DNA from: Lichtheimia corymbifera B2541
Taxonomy: Eukaryota > Mucoromycota > Mucoromycetes > Mucorales > Lichtheimiaceae
Direction: 5' to 3'
Assembly: GCA_000697475.1 (NCBI GenBank)
Contig: JNEU01001078.1
Coordinates: 1-53,191, forward strand
Length of the DNA: 53,191 bases
Shown here: positions 9,566 to 19,797 of the stretch, in pieces
Position numbering within the stretch: position 1 is the stretch's first letter
Layout of the letters: each line of letters opens with the position of its first letter
Notes under the pieces: model-generated
What the model was told of the DNA's origin: nothing
Seen by the model: only the letters and a program-made list of their open reading frames with translations
Database searches by the model: none
Made by a program: the position numbers and the translations under genes

Positions 9566-10632
9566 ATGCCACCTCATTCCTCCAACACTCGTACATCCAC
9601 ATTCTCAAGAAATACAACAGCTGCTACTTCCTCAAGTAAACGACGGCAGCGGGAATCTTCTTCGGCGTCAACCAAACCAGTACCGAAACGACCAGCATGG
9701 GACATTCGGGTAGGCAGCTTGATCCTGCTGACTTCTTTATTGGACAACATGCTGACAAGACTATTGCAGGGACGAATGCGGGATATGGAAGACCAGTTGC
9801 AGGACAATGAGGATACAAGTAAGATAGGGCATGGTTATATGGGTCTATAGCTGGTATCTAATGGGCTTTTGTCTGGGGTTTGAATAGTCCACAACTTGGA
9901 AAAATATCGTGATAGCTTGAGAGGCGTGAATACCAAGGAGATGATTCTACAGATTTCCAAGACAAAAGCTGATCTTAAGGTAACGCAGCAGGATAAGAAT
10001 GGGAAAAGGCAATATATCTAAGCATGGGGATATTTGCTAGGCCATTGAGAAGAAGAACAGGCTAGAGATTGAAGGCCTCAAGGACAAGCAGCTGATCCAT
10101 GAGCAAGAGCTCGAAGACAAGAAGTTGATCTACAAGGTGCAGATCCCGTTATTGGAAGAGGAGATCAAGCAAGCAAAACAGGAGCTTTTGGAGCTTGAGC
10201 AACAATCGGATCAAGAAACAATTGATCATGCACAGCTTCAGGTAATGGATTGTGGCGTATGCAAAAGTGACTTGAATTAACGCAGCTTAATATAGGCAAA
10301 AGCTGTCGAATGTACCAAGGCATTCAAAGAATTGAAGATGCAAATTAAGGAGCTCATGTCAAAAACAGAAGTAAGTTGTGGTGGAATGCTTGATTGATGA
10401 TTCCATTGAGCTGATTGTTATCTAGCATGGAGAAGAGCTTCTTGCTGAGCGTGAGCAATTGATCGATCAAGAAACCAAAGAGCTGGAAAAGGAAACTGAA
10501 AAGCTGGACAAGTTACGTCAAAAACTCAAGGAGGAAGAGCGTTTACGCCATCATCTGGAAGCTACTGTGGATGAACTCAAGGCCAAGGCAAGAGACGTTC
10601 GACCTTGGAAGGGAGATGCTGCTTCTGATTAA
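9566..10632 (+). CDS. Coiled-coil protein of unknown function
   Basis: Six exons join in frame across five introns of 54-69 bases, the first following residue PAWDIR. The first 45 residues are Ser/Thr-rich and basic (RRQRESSSAS). From about residue 50 almost everything is charged heptad-type coiled coil, for example LLEEEIKQAKQELLELEQQ and DQETKELEKETEKLDKLRQK, and it ends RPWKGDAASD. Such layout is common in kinetochore, spindle-pole and tethering proteins, but nothing lets me name it. The chain of clean GT-AG junctions keeping one coiled coil makes the model itself solid. Confidence 0.75.
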
Positions 10633-10669
10633 GTACTCTCATTTTATTCCCATATCAGATGGCATTCCT

Positions 10670-11007
10670 TTAATGCTGATGCCGGTTGCGAGCCTGAATA
10701 CCACCATCACTCTCCTCGATAAGATACCATCGACATGACTGCCAAGAGAAACGGCGGATCAATCCATCATTTTTTCCCGATACGACGGCGGAATAGCGCG
10801 GATCATCGTTATCAGCAAAAAGCCAACAATTTATCAGGACACTTGAACAAGCTACCACTGACATGGTCAACATACACCCCATCACAATTACAGTAGCATC
10901 AGCTAGAATCACAGATTGCCAATGAAATATCTCTTGAATCGATCAACGGATGGTTTATTTGACACTTGGAAGCTTGGGGGAATTCGGGAAAACATTTTCG
11001 TCATCAT
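10670..11007 (-). CDS. Probable small two-exon protein, unknown
   Basis: The terminal exon reads NDDPRYSAVVSGKNDG, then RRFSWQSCRWYLIEE, and stops at 10670. An upstream piece starts with two ATGs at 11007 and reads MMTKMFSRIPPSFQVSNKPS then VDRFKRYFIGNL. The two can be joined by a GT-AG intron within about 10840-10912, giving roughly 85-90 residues; the donor (GTGATT) is weak and the exact junction is uncertain. The N-terminus is basic and amphipathic-looking, compatible with mitochondrial targeting (inference). It lies tail-to-tail with the coiled-coil gene (38 bases apart) and head-to-head with the MFS gene (about 115 bases between ATGs). Confidence 0.4.
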
Positions 11008-11056
11008 TTTACTTGTTTTGGGTATTTACATCGGGGATCGATCGGTCTGAGGCGAT

Positions 11057-11064
11057 TATATAAG
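11057..11064 (+). promoter_or_regulatory. TATA-like box of the MFS transporter gene
   Basis: TATATAAG about 60 bases before the ATG at 11123, in the short divergent spacer shared with the small minus-strand gene. Confidence 0.4.
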
Positions 11065-11122
11065 AAGCGGGCCCATTTGCTTATACACTCATTTCTCATC
11101 CAGATGATATTTTCTTGATTGT

Positions 11123-12956
11123 ATGACAACTACCATTACAAAGAGCGAGCTGGAAGAAGAGAAGAAGAGGACACCAGACAATGAGCCATTCTCGATATAT
11201 TCATCGTCACAAAAGGTTGCTATTGCCGCCCTTGTCTCCATGGCAGGTTTGCTTTCACCGTTGACCGGCAATATCTATTTTCCTGCGCTCAATTCCGTTG
11301 AAGAGGTGAGCAGCAACAAAGGATGAATCAAGCGGATATTAACTTATGGCATGTGCTTTAGGAACTACATACGACAACTGAGCTTGTGAATTTGACAATC
11401 ACCCTGTACATGGTATTCCAAGGAGTTTCGCCCGCCATCTGGGGAGCATTTGCAGACGCCTGGGGTCGTCGGCCAATCTATTTGACAACACTCGCAGTTT
11501 ATATTGGTACAACAATTGGATGTGCACTTGCTCCAAATTATCCAGCTTTACTTGTTCTTCGCATGTTGCAAGCTTTTGGATCAAGCTCGGTCATTGCTAT
11601 TGGTAAGGTTCTTTTTATCTTTTAGATCCTGAAGATCATAGAAATGCTCAATTGTTCATAATAGGTGCTGGTGTTATTAGCGATATTGCACTTCCTTCGG
11701 AGTAGGTGTCTGTGGAATGAATGAGGATCATGCTGCACATTATCTAATACAGCAGGTGCATCATTATAGACGAGGTCGGCTTTCCAGCTTAGTTGCTTCA
11801 GGACAAATCTTGGGTCCTTGTATCGGTCCAATTATTGGAGGCGTTCTTTCAGAAGCAGTGTCTTGGAGGTAAGTAAAGATTGATGTTTACTGGTGATTAA
11901 TATACTCATATTGATGGGCTATTTTTCCAATAGGTGGACCTTTTGGTTTCTTGTCATTTATGGCGGTATCGTCTACTTGTGCTTGCTATTTCTGTTACCG
12001 GAGACATTACGTATATTGGTTGGCAATGGATCAGGATACGCAAATCCAACACCACTACAATGGATCAAACACCGTCGATTAGGCAAAGCCAAGAATACAG
12101 CGAGCACCATCCAAAGAAAGCGGCCCAATCCACTACGACCATTCATTTATCTCCTCCAGCCTGATATTGCAGTGATGCTCGTTTTCTATGGGATCATCTA
12201 TGCAAATATGTATGCTTTGATGGTGACCATCCCGAACCAATTTGGTGTTGTCTATGGCCTTAACGAGCTGCAAATGGGATTGTGCTATTTACCCTTGGGC
12301 GTTGGCTGTGTTATTGGTGCTTACACGAATGGCTACTTGATGGATCGCAACTTTCGAGTCGAAGCCAAAAATTATGGGTGTGAGCCCAAGGTGGGGCGCC
12401 TACCAATCGATTTTCCTGTGTTTCGTTGTCGATTACGCACAACCTGGATCAACATTATCTTTATCGATATCATTGCTATCGTATATGGGTGGCTTTTGCA
12501 GCAACATGTTCATTTGGCAGCACCATTGATTCTTCAATTTGTGTGTAAGTCCTTTTGTTCTTGTCATTTGGGATGAGACATCTTATTTACCCTTGTACAC
12601 GTGTAGATGGAATAAGCATTATGGGCGCCAACAACACATTTCAGACACTCATGATCGACCTATATCCTGGGAAAGGTGCCTCAATCACTGCATCCAATAA
12701 TTTTGTTCGCTGCTTGCTAGGGTAAGAGGAAAGATGGTTGTTGTTATTATAGCGATCTTTAACATCGGCTTGGTACAGTGCTGTAGCCACTGTGGTGATT
12801 GATCCAGGCATCAATGGCGTTGGAGTTGGATGGATGTTTACTATTTTGGGTCTCATTATGACAGCATCAAATTTATTGCTCGTTGTGTTGCGTATATATG
12901 GGCCGCGATGGCGTAAAGCTCGTATGGAAAAGCAAGAGCAGTCTTTCAAGCACTAG
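11123..12956 (+). CDS. Major facilitator transporter, drug:H+ antiporter (DHA1) type
   Basis: Twelve-helix secondary transporter expected in the plasma membrane. The short N-terminal tail is acidic/basic and cytosolic; helix 1 holds LSPLTGNIYFPAL, typical of the fungal Qdr/Flr1/Dtr group, and loop 2-3 has the MFS signature in GAFADAWGRRPIY. Later segments: GQILGPCIGPIIGGVLSEAV (the antiporter motif C region), WTFWFLVIYGG, then a cytosolic central loop (HRRLGKAKNTASTIQRKRPN), and the second six helices. About seven introns; all inspected junctions keep frame, including one that restores PSERGR near 11705-11774. It ends QEQSFKH. Substrate is unknown; polyamines, weak acids or drugs are known for relatives. 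Confidence 0.9.
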
Positions 12957-13096
12957 AATGGGCGCGTTCCTTTTTTGCATTTCATCATAGACCTTTCATA
13001 ATTACTACTACTCATTTACCATATATATCATTCATAATTTGCATGTTTTCATTGTCTTTCGCGAATATAAAATTGATAAACTGCATATGCAAAGTG

Positions 13097-13888
13097 TCAT
13101 TGTCTCGTGTTGGTGTCATTGAAAAATGGTACGGGGCCTTGAATGAAACCTAATGCTGCTGGTGTCAGCAGATCACACATTTCTGCATTGTCAATCAACT
13201 GGTCTTGGCAAGAAACAATATGTATGTAAGCATGTACATGATATTGCAGCGCCCTCAAAGCATCATGGGATACATTGGTGGGCCGTGCATATTTGCATGG
13301 ATCATAATTGTTGGCATCTTTAGCAAAGGATGTCCTTTTGGACAACGCTCCGCCAAGTGGAATCGACTCAGACATATCATTGAAGCCGATGATCAGTATC
13401 GCAGTGTTGTACGACTATCTAAGGTGGCAAAGGACTCTGCAACACCCGCAGCGCATGCAATAGCCTGTATGTAGTAGGCTATATTTTGTCCCATATAGAA
13501 TTCAAAACGTGGTGCCCGTCAGTGGCTTTCATGATAATAACTCTCTCGATGCGAGTTGTATTGGATTTATACGGCACAATGACAAAGGCTGGAAGCGTAT
13601 CACCAAGGTAGCGTTACATGGAGTTTGCGAGGTTGTGCAGCCTAAGCGATAAGGAGCTACCCGAATGCGTTATGCAGCACAGAGCCATCCATTGTACGCA
13701 AACACGGAACTACCAGTTAAAGCAATTGGATGCATGTACAAACACGATATGGGAGGGATATACCGCTTGCGGCTTGTCGTACCAAGCATTGCTGTCTCAT
13801 CATGATGAGTGGGATGATAGTCCGACAGCTTTTCTTTTGCTACAGGTGATATAAAAACAGCAATAATAATCCAAATAAGCATTGGCAT
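13097..13888 (-). pseudogene. Possible decayed or mis-framed gene, unknown secreted-type protein
   Basis: Several protein-like stretches follow one another on the minus strand in different frames. From 13888: MPMLIWIIIAVFISPVAKEK (a signal-peptide-like start); then CTTSQTPCNATLVIRFQPLS; then FEFYMGQNIAYYIQAIACAA and GVAESFATLDSRTTLRY ending at a stop near 13399; then GFNDMSESIPLGGALSKRTS, open to a stop at 13097. Some changes of frame have possible GT-AG introns, but the switch after TTLRY has no convenient splice sites and looks like a one-base shift. Either a pseudogene or an intron-rich gene I could not resolve. I do not recognise the family. Confidence 0.4.
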
Positions 13889-15266
13889 GAACGCGTTTGA
13901 CAATAGCAATTGCTCAACTGTATGAATGCGTGTATGTATGGTAGCACGAAAAGTAGGCTGTGATAGTCGACGGTGGATACAAGGTTGTATGATGTGAGCG
14001 TGCCCGTGACCTCTTGTCTGTCTGCCGTTCTTGTCTTCTCCCACACAGGCCTCTTAATTTCTCATTCAACTGCAGTTCATGGGACCTTGTGTACCTCACT
14101 CTATCTAAACCATATACGACATCGGCATTACTTTACTGCTGTGCCCTAAAGTTTTATAGATGCTTGATCCGAGATTGCTACATTTGCGTGGTGACTGTGT
14201 AACCACCAACCGCTGTAGTAGTTTTTGTTGTGATGGCGAGATGGCGAATATGTACAGCCTTGTTGTTAGAAAAAAAAATAAACAAAAGCTGGGCTTCTTG
14301 CATAAAGAATCGGGACGTTGCAGATCATTCTTTTTGTATGCACGAGAACCATTGTGGAATATAAATCACGAATGAGTAGAAAAAAGCATGGGACACAAGC
14401 ATGCCTCGATTTGGCAGATACTGTGCCCATTATCAACAGGTATCAATCGGGCCGACTCCTGGATAAAGGCATTTATGTTCTCGACCCATGAACCAAAGTG
14501 CAACCCACGCACGGGTCACCCATACATAGATGTGCCCATTTATAATAAAAAGAGCTTGTACATTACTACAGTGGGTACGTGCACCCGTGTGGTATTAAGA
14601 GCTAACTTTCCCAGGGCACTCACGGGGGAGGTTTGCATTGTTATATGCAGGCCCATCATTAGCGATGGTGTTCATCATGCTTACCTTATTGCCCCTTTTG
14701 CTGGACCTGGAAACACTGGTGACCATACACATTATTATACCACTTTACTCTCCATAACAACCATGACGACATGTGCACATAAATGGTTGGGTCCTATGGA
14801 AACCGATGGATAAAGGAAAAAGAAAGCAAATTTGTAATGAAGGCTTGGTGGTGGCAACAACAAAAACTCCCCACCTAGGAAACTTCATTGTTTGTTTGGG
14901 ACATGATGCTGGAGAAGGTGGAGTTGGAAAACATGGCTGTTTTATTGTTCCTTTCCCCACCTTTTGTCGCCAGCAATCATGGCCGATAATGTTTCACTCA
15001 CCCTGAAGCCGACAACTCCGGTATTCTCGTGATAAGACAAACAAAAAGGTCGGATTACAAGACCACATGGAACAAACAGAAGATCATTCCCTTGCTGTGC
15101 TTGTTAGGAAGATGATGCGACTATTAGTACGTATGTGTAATCTTGTTGTGTACAGGTTAGCTTCCGGATACAGTGCACTTTTTTGGATTGAAGACATGCA
15201 TCATGTCACATTTTGAGTAACTGATAACAGCACACACTTTTCATCACTCCGTGTTCTCCCTCGCTG
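13889..15266. other. Intergenic region, no supported gene
   Basis: A plus-strand ATG frame of 141 codons (14388-14813) is open but composed like translated non-coding DNA and resembles nothing I know. The last 120 bases are C/T-rich promoter-like sequence for the App1-type gene. Confidence 0.4.
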
Positions 15267-15275
15267 TATATAAAG
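15267..15275 (+). promoter_or_regulatory. TATA box of the App1-like gene
   Basis: TATATAAAG lies 94 bases before the ATG at 15361, followed by a long pyrimidine-rich leader with T runs, a common fungal promoter arrangement. Confidence 0.45.
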
Positions 15276-15360
15276 ACTTTCCCGGCGGCCTTTTCTCTCC
15301 CCGTGTCCCTTTCTTTTTTCGTTATCTCTTTTTTTTCTTTTTGCTCTTGCTTATGCAGCT

Positions 15361-17604
15361 ATGCAAATGCAAACGCTTCATCCATACGCACCGACTTTGT
15401 CACCGCCAACAACGGCTCCACGCACTCTGCTCGATAACGAATGCAATGACATGATGGATTCACCTACCACGACGACGAGTAGTACGAGCATGCCATCATC
15501 TGCAACCACGAGACTTTCCGGTGGAATTCAATCAGGAGACCGTGAATGTGTTTTATTCCCCACATATGCCATGCGAAACCCACAAGGTAATAACAAAATA
15601 ACAGCTGAAAGGAATGATCATCATCGGTATTGCCGAATCCAGTCAGCTGACCACAAGCTTGGTGTAATAGACTCATCAGAATGGCTCATTCGTACCAAGG
15701 GCTGGGCATTATCGCACAACATTTCACCTGCCAAACAACGAATTGCAATGGGTAAGCAAACATACAACAGCGTATTTCTCGTAGCACGCGTTGCATATGG
15801 CAACTACGGAACGGCTCGGCTAATTATAGAGTGGAATTTTGTAGGTGTCACGAAAAGCTTTGTGGGTTCAGCTGATCGTCCCTCTACAGCCTTATTTGAG
15901 CAGCGGTTCAAGTACTTTTTGGCCAAAAACAAAGGCAACAAACAATTCGTCATAAACGCTGTCGGCACAACCAGTGTTTTTGATTCTCGCCGACATGCTG
16001 TTACGACCAGCAGCAATGCTACTGCTTTCAACAGCTCTTCTACTGCACTCACGGAAACCACGGAAACTACTGCCGTTGCCGATTGGAATGATGGTGATGA
16101 TGATGATGATGATGATGAGCAAGTAGCAGTGGCTGCATCCAAGATTGAGCCATTCTTTGTTAGCGGCACATCACGTCGCAGCTCAGCTGGTTCCAATGAC
16201 TCTGGTTTCCAGTCAGCTTCAGATGAAACAACAATCGCTAGCAAACAAGATTACCACCACTATGACCATCATTTTCCAGACATTGATCCCTTCTTGGCAT
16301 CACGTCCTGGTAATCCACTGTCAACAATTTTGGACGGTGGCCGTTCCAAATCCTTTTCACCTTATGCCGACAACAATAACAACATTGCATCAGAGTACTC
16401 ATCACACACTATTTCCTCCCCACAAAACACTGACCTTGATCTACTTGACAACTATTTACACAATCAGCTGACTACTACCTCGATTGAATCCGCCTCCGAT
16501 TGTGACAACACGTCTTCCTCCTCATGCACATCGTTGCCCATGACCACATACAGCGTCCAGTTGCAAAGCGACAGCAATGGCATTGTGAATGGTCATTTTA
16601 TCGTTCCTCATTCACAAGTCTTATCATGGGCCAATGAACAACATCATTGTGATGCACGCATTTTGCACTTGCAATCGCTTGCAAACACATTTCTACCATC
16701 CTATGGCACCGTTTCCCTTGTCGAGCCATCGGGTATCTCGATTATCTCTGACATTGATGATACCATCAAAGATACGCAGATCCTTGCAGGTGCTAAAACG
16801 GTATTAGCCAACACGTTCTTTAAGCATTGCAGAGACGTCCCTGGCATGGCTGAAGCCTATATGCGATGGGTAAGTGTGCTGAATTTTTTCCCATGACAAC
16901 ATCAATATAACTTACAATGCTTTATTCGATCACAGTATACCCAAGGTGCTTCATTCCATTATGTATCCAATAGCCCATTCCAGCTTATGCCAATGCTGCA
17001 AAACTTTTTACAGTCTTGTGAATTCCCATCGGGTAGCATGCATTTACGCGAGGAAGGAAGTTTATTGGCAAGGCTTGTTGAAGTTCCTGGCAAGGCCAAA
17101 CGTGATGCTATTAGTCAAATCATCCGGGATTTTCCACAACGCAAGTTTGTTCTTATTGGCGATTCGGGTGAGATTGATTTGGAAATCTATGCACGTCTTG
17201 CTTCGGAATTCCCTGGTCGTATCCTCAAGATCATGATCCGTGATGTCTCAACAACACCCTCTTCGTTTTCGCCTACGCATGAAGACGGTGCAAAAAAGCA
17301 AAACGGAAATGGCCTTCTTCGTCGTAACAGCACAACATTGGCATCGTTATTTTCCCGAAAACAGCAAACATCATCATCCTCAAATGAACCACGTTTAGCC
17401 AAAGTGGTCAATTCCATCACACCCATCCAAGCACGACTTTTAAAAGCAAAAAGGCAATGTCCTGATGTCGATATTGTTCTGTTTCAAGATGCACAAACGC
17501 TCAAGGATGATACCGATATCCGTGATGCTCTTTGGCAGTCATGGGATGATCAGGCATCTGCATCATCTGCATCATCCTCTTCATACTCATCATTATCATC
17601 ATGA
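15361..17604 (+). CDS. App1-like phosphatidate phosphatase (DUF2183, HAD-type)
   Basis: Mg2+-dependent phosphatase of the App1 family, which in yeast dephosphorylates phosphatidic acid at endocytic and actin sites. The DxDxT catalytic motif is seen in ISIISDIDDTIKDTQILAGA, followed by GMAEAYMRW, YTQGASFHYVSNSPFQLMP, GSMHLREEG and the second acidic HAD motif FVLIGDSGEIDLEIYA. One clear intron runs 16870-16935. The N-terminal half has the family's conserved region around residues 60-200 (EWLIRTKGWALSH, RFKYFLAKN), then a long low-complexity linker with a run of aspartates (about 16090-16120) and Ser/Asn tracts. A 78-base, frame-neutral GT-AG segment at 15752-15829 may be a further intron. The Ser-rich tail ends at 17604. 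Confidence 0.9.
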
Positions 17605-18133
17605 ATTCAACACAACACAACCCCCCTTCCTCTATAACCTTATTTACTGTACATGCTATACCGCCTTAAAGTCATTAATCACGTTATGCCCCTTGCAAAC
17701 GCACACACCACCATCTTCATCTACTATTATTACTATCATACCCCCCACACTTTTTCACACACTTTCCGCATTTATTACTAGACCCATATGCTCACGCTCT
17801 TTTCCATGTTGTTTGTATTATTATTCTCGTTGTATGCAACTTGTATAGAAAAAAGAAAATATTGTGTATATACCCATCAACAAAAATGCCGTTTTGTGAA
17901 TGCATGATACAAAAAGAAACTTCTGTGTAAGCCGCGGGAGGAGGCGGGATCTCTCATTCTGCAGGGTTGTTTGTGTTTACATCATTCAACAAGACGCTTT
18001 TGACTTGGCAGTAAACTGTCTCCATTTGAGCACGTGCTCCACTTTGCAACTCCTCACACACGTCAGATATAAGTAAACATACAAACATGCTTCTGATCAA
18101 TGTATCCTTTTATATAAAAGTGTTCTTCTACTA
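17605..18133. other. Convergent 3' region
   Basis: AT- and C-rich sequence between two convergent genes, presumably their 3' untranslated regions. Nothing else seen. Confidence 0.5.
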
Positions 18134-19283
18134 CTACTGATGCTGTATTGCTGTTACGGCAATGCCATACTGGATCCATCTTAGAATAACGGGGCGTATA
18201 TGTTCCATCCATAGCTCATGATCGGTTGCATAGCTACCACCTGGTTTACGTTGTCGAGCGATTCGAAACCATTCGCGATGTTTTGTTCCGCACTCTTTGC
18301 AATTGAAGCCTGCATGTGGATACAATCCTGAGAGTTCCAGATGGACGAGACGTTCGACACGGTGGGATACTGGGCATTTGGGTATAATGGCAGGATGATG
18401 AATGGCGTTGGCTGTAGTGAGTCGTTTCTTCAATTGGGAAGCGGATGGCATATGGGGAAAGAGCTCGACGATTTCAGGAACGTATTTGCATTTCTGGGAG
18501 ACTTGATACATGCGTCGAATGGGATCAATGGTGCGTCCAATCTTGAAATACGCGTATTTTGAAGTGGGAACACGTGGGCCATGTGTCAAAATGTATGCAT
18601 AAATGTAGCCATCCTGATCCCGTTGTGACAGTGGCTTTCTCATTTCTTGTCGAATCTCTTTACGCTTTTTCCTGCTCAATTTGTTATTGATCCATACTAT
18701 GAAAAAGTAAACAATGAACCATCATTCCCCTATTTGATATTACACAAAGAGACTTACATTCCCATCCATCATATAATGGTTTGCATGGTGTCAGAATAGG
18801 TGGTGATGAAGTGGATGATGCTGATGCAGGTACTGCTGCTGTTGTTGCTGTTGTTGTTGTGGTTGGAAGAGCCAACTTGGTTTCTACTTTGGGTTGGTGC
18901 GAATGACAATAGAGTTGCGATTCGTCCGTGCAAATGACATCTGCCTTAACTGTTCGAGTACATCGCTGACCATCGTATACGCGTACACCTCGACATTGCC
19001 GTGACACAAGGTTGGATTGCTTTACGACATTACTGCGAAGAACTGAAATGCTGGTTGAAAACGATCGCTGGTGTAAAGGCGGAGGAACGACAGCTTGAAG
19101 AGCCAACGCGTACCAAGGCAAATTTTGAAACCATTTGTGTCCTGTCAACATGTATATATGGGTGGATGTGTATGTACCACAAGAAAGAGAAGAGGCAGGT
19201 ACACAAGCGGCTTGTCGCGCATTTACCAAGCTAATGTGACAGTCCAAATGCGCTGTGTTACATAAAAGTGTCCACTGCCGCAT
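18134..19283 (-). CDS. GIY-YIG family protein (T5orf172/DUF1766 type)
   Basis: Two exons separated by an intron at about 18697-18757. The C-terminal domain reads DGYIYAYILTHG, KYAYFKIGRTIDPIRRMYQV, then HRVERLVHLELSGLYPH and CKECGTKHREWFRI: the pattern of the fungal GIY-YIG relatives (T5orf172; S. pombe Mug113-like), with a probable zinc-binding Cys/His set. Upstream, CRGVRVYDGQRCTRTV and YCHSHQP form a second Cys/His cluster usual in this family. A Thr/Ala/Ser linker lies between. GIY-YIG folds cut or bind DNA, yet nuclease activity is not shown for most fungal members. The start at 19283 is the first ATG; an extra intron near 19140-19225 cannot be excluded. Confidence 0.8.
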
Positions 19284-19797
19284 AATCCCAGGCGTATACA
19301 AAAAGTACTTTATTCATTTTCAAGATATGATATAGCATCACTACTCTTCAAAGCGACAAGATCACAATCGATGGCCGTCCTTGTGTTATTATATTACATT
19401 ACATCTAGTATCTCAAGCATCATGCATATAATAAAGTATCATATCAACTTAACTGTTCCATGGCAACGCGATACCCTTCGTTATATAAAATACCAAGCTA
19501 CATATGTTGACACAAGATCATAGTTTTACAGGTTACAGCAGCCGATTAAATTGGGCAAGTAGTAACAAAGAAAGAGACAAAGCACGGCTATAATTGGATT
19601 CTACATGTCCCATTGATGTATTTGGTAATTGTTGATAGATAAAGATGGGGAATGGTGATATAACTCTATACAAGAGTGAATACGCTCCTTGTTTCGATGT
19701 TCTCACGTGACGGAGAGGAAAGAAATGCCTTGTTCGTTGTACTCCGTGAACTCCAGACACCTTTTCCAGGACAGCCGCTTGATCGCTCCTCACCTTG
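19284..19797. other. Divergent intergenic region (GIY-YIG / Gpi1)
   Basis: Promoter region of two head-to-head genes. An ATG at 19699 opens a frame that soon stops and is out of frame with the Gpi1 start, so it could act as an upstream open frame if transcribed (inference). No other gene. Confidence 0.35.

Noticed and set aside
13205..13474. Plus-strand open frame
   Set aside because: It lies opposite the better minus-strand coding-like stretches at 13097-13888.
14388..14813. ATG-started plus-strand frame of 141 codons
   Set aside because: No domain, no splice context, irregular composition, no support beyond being open.
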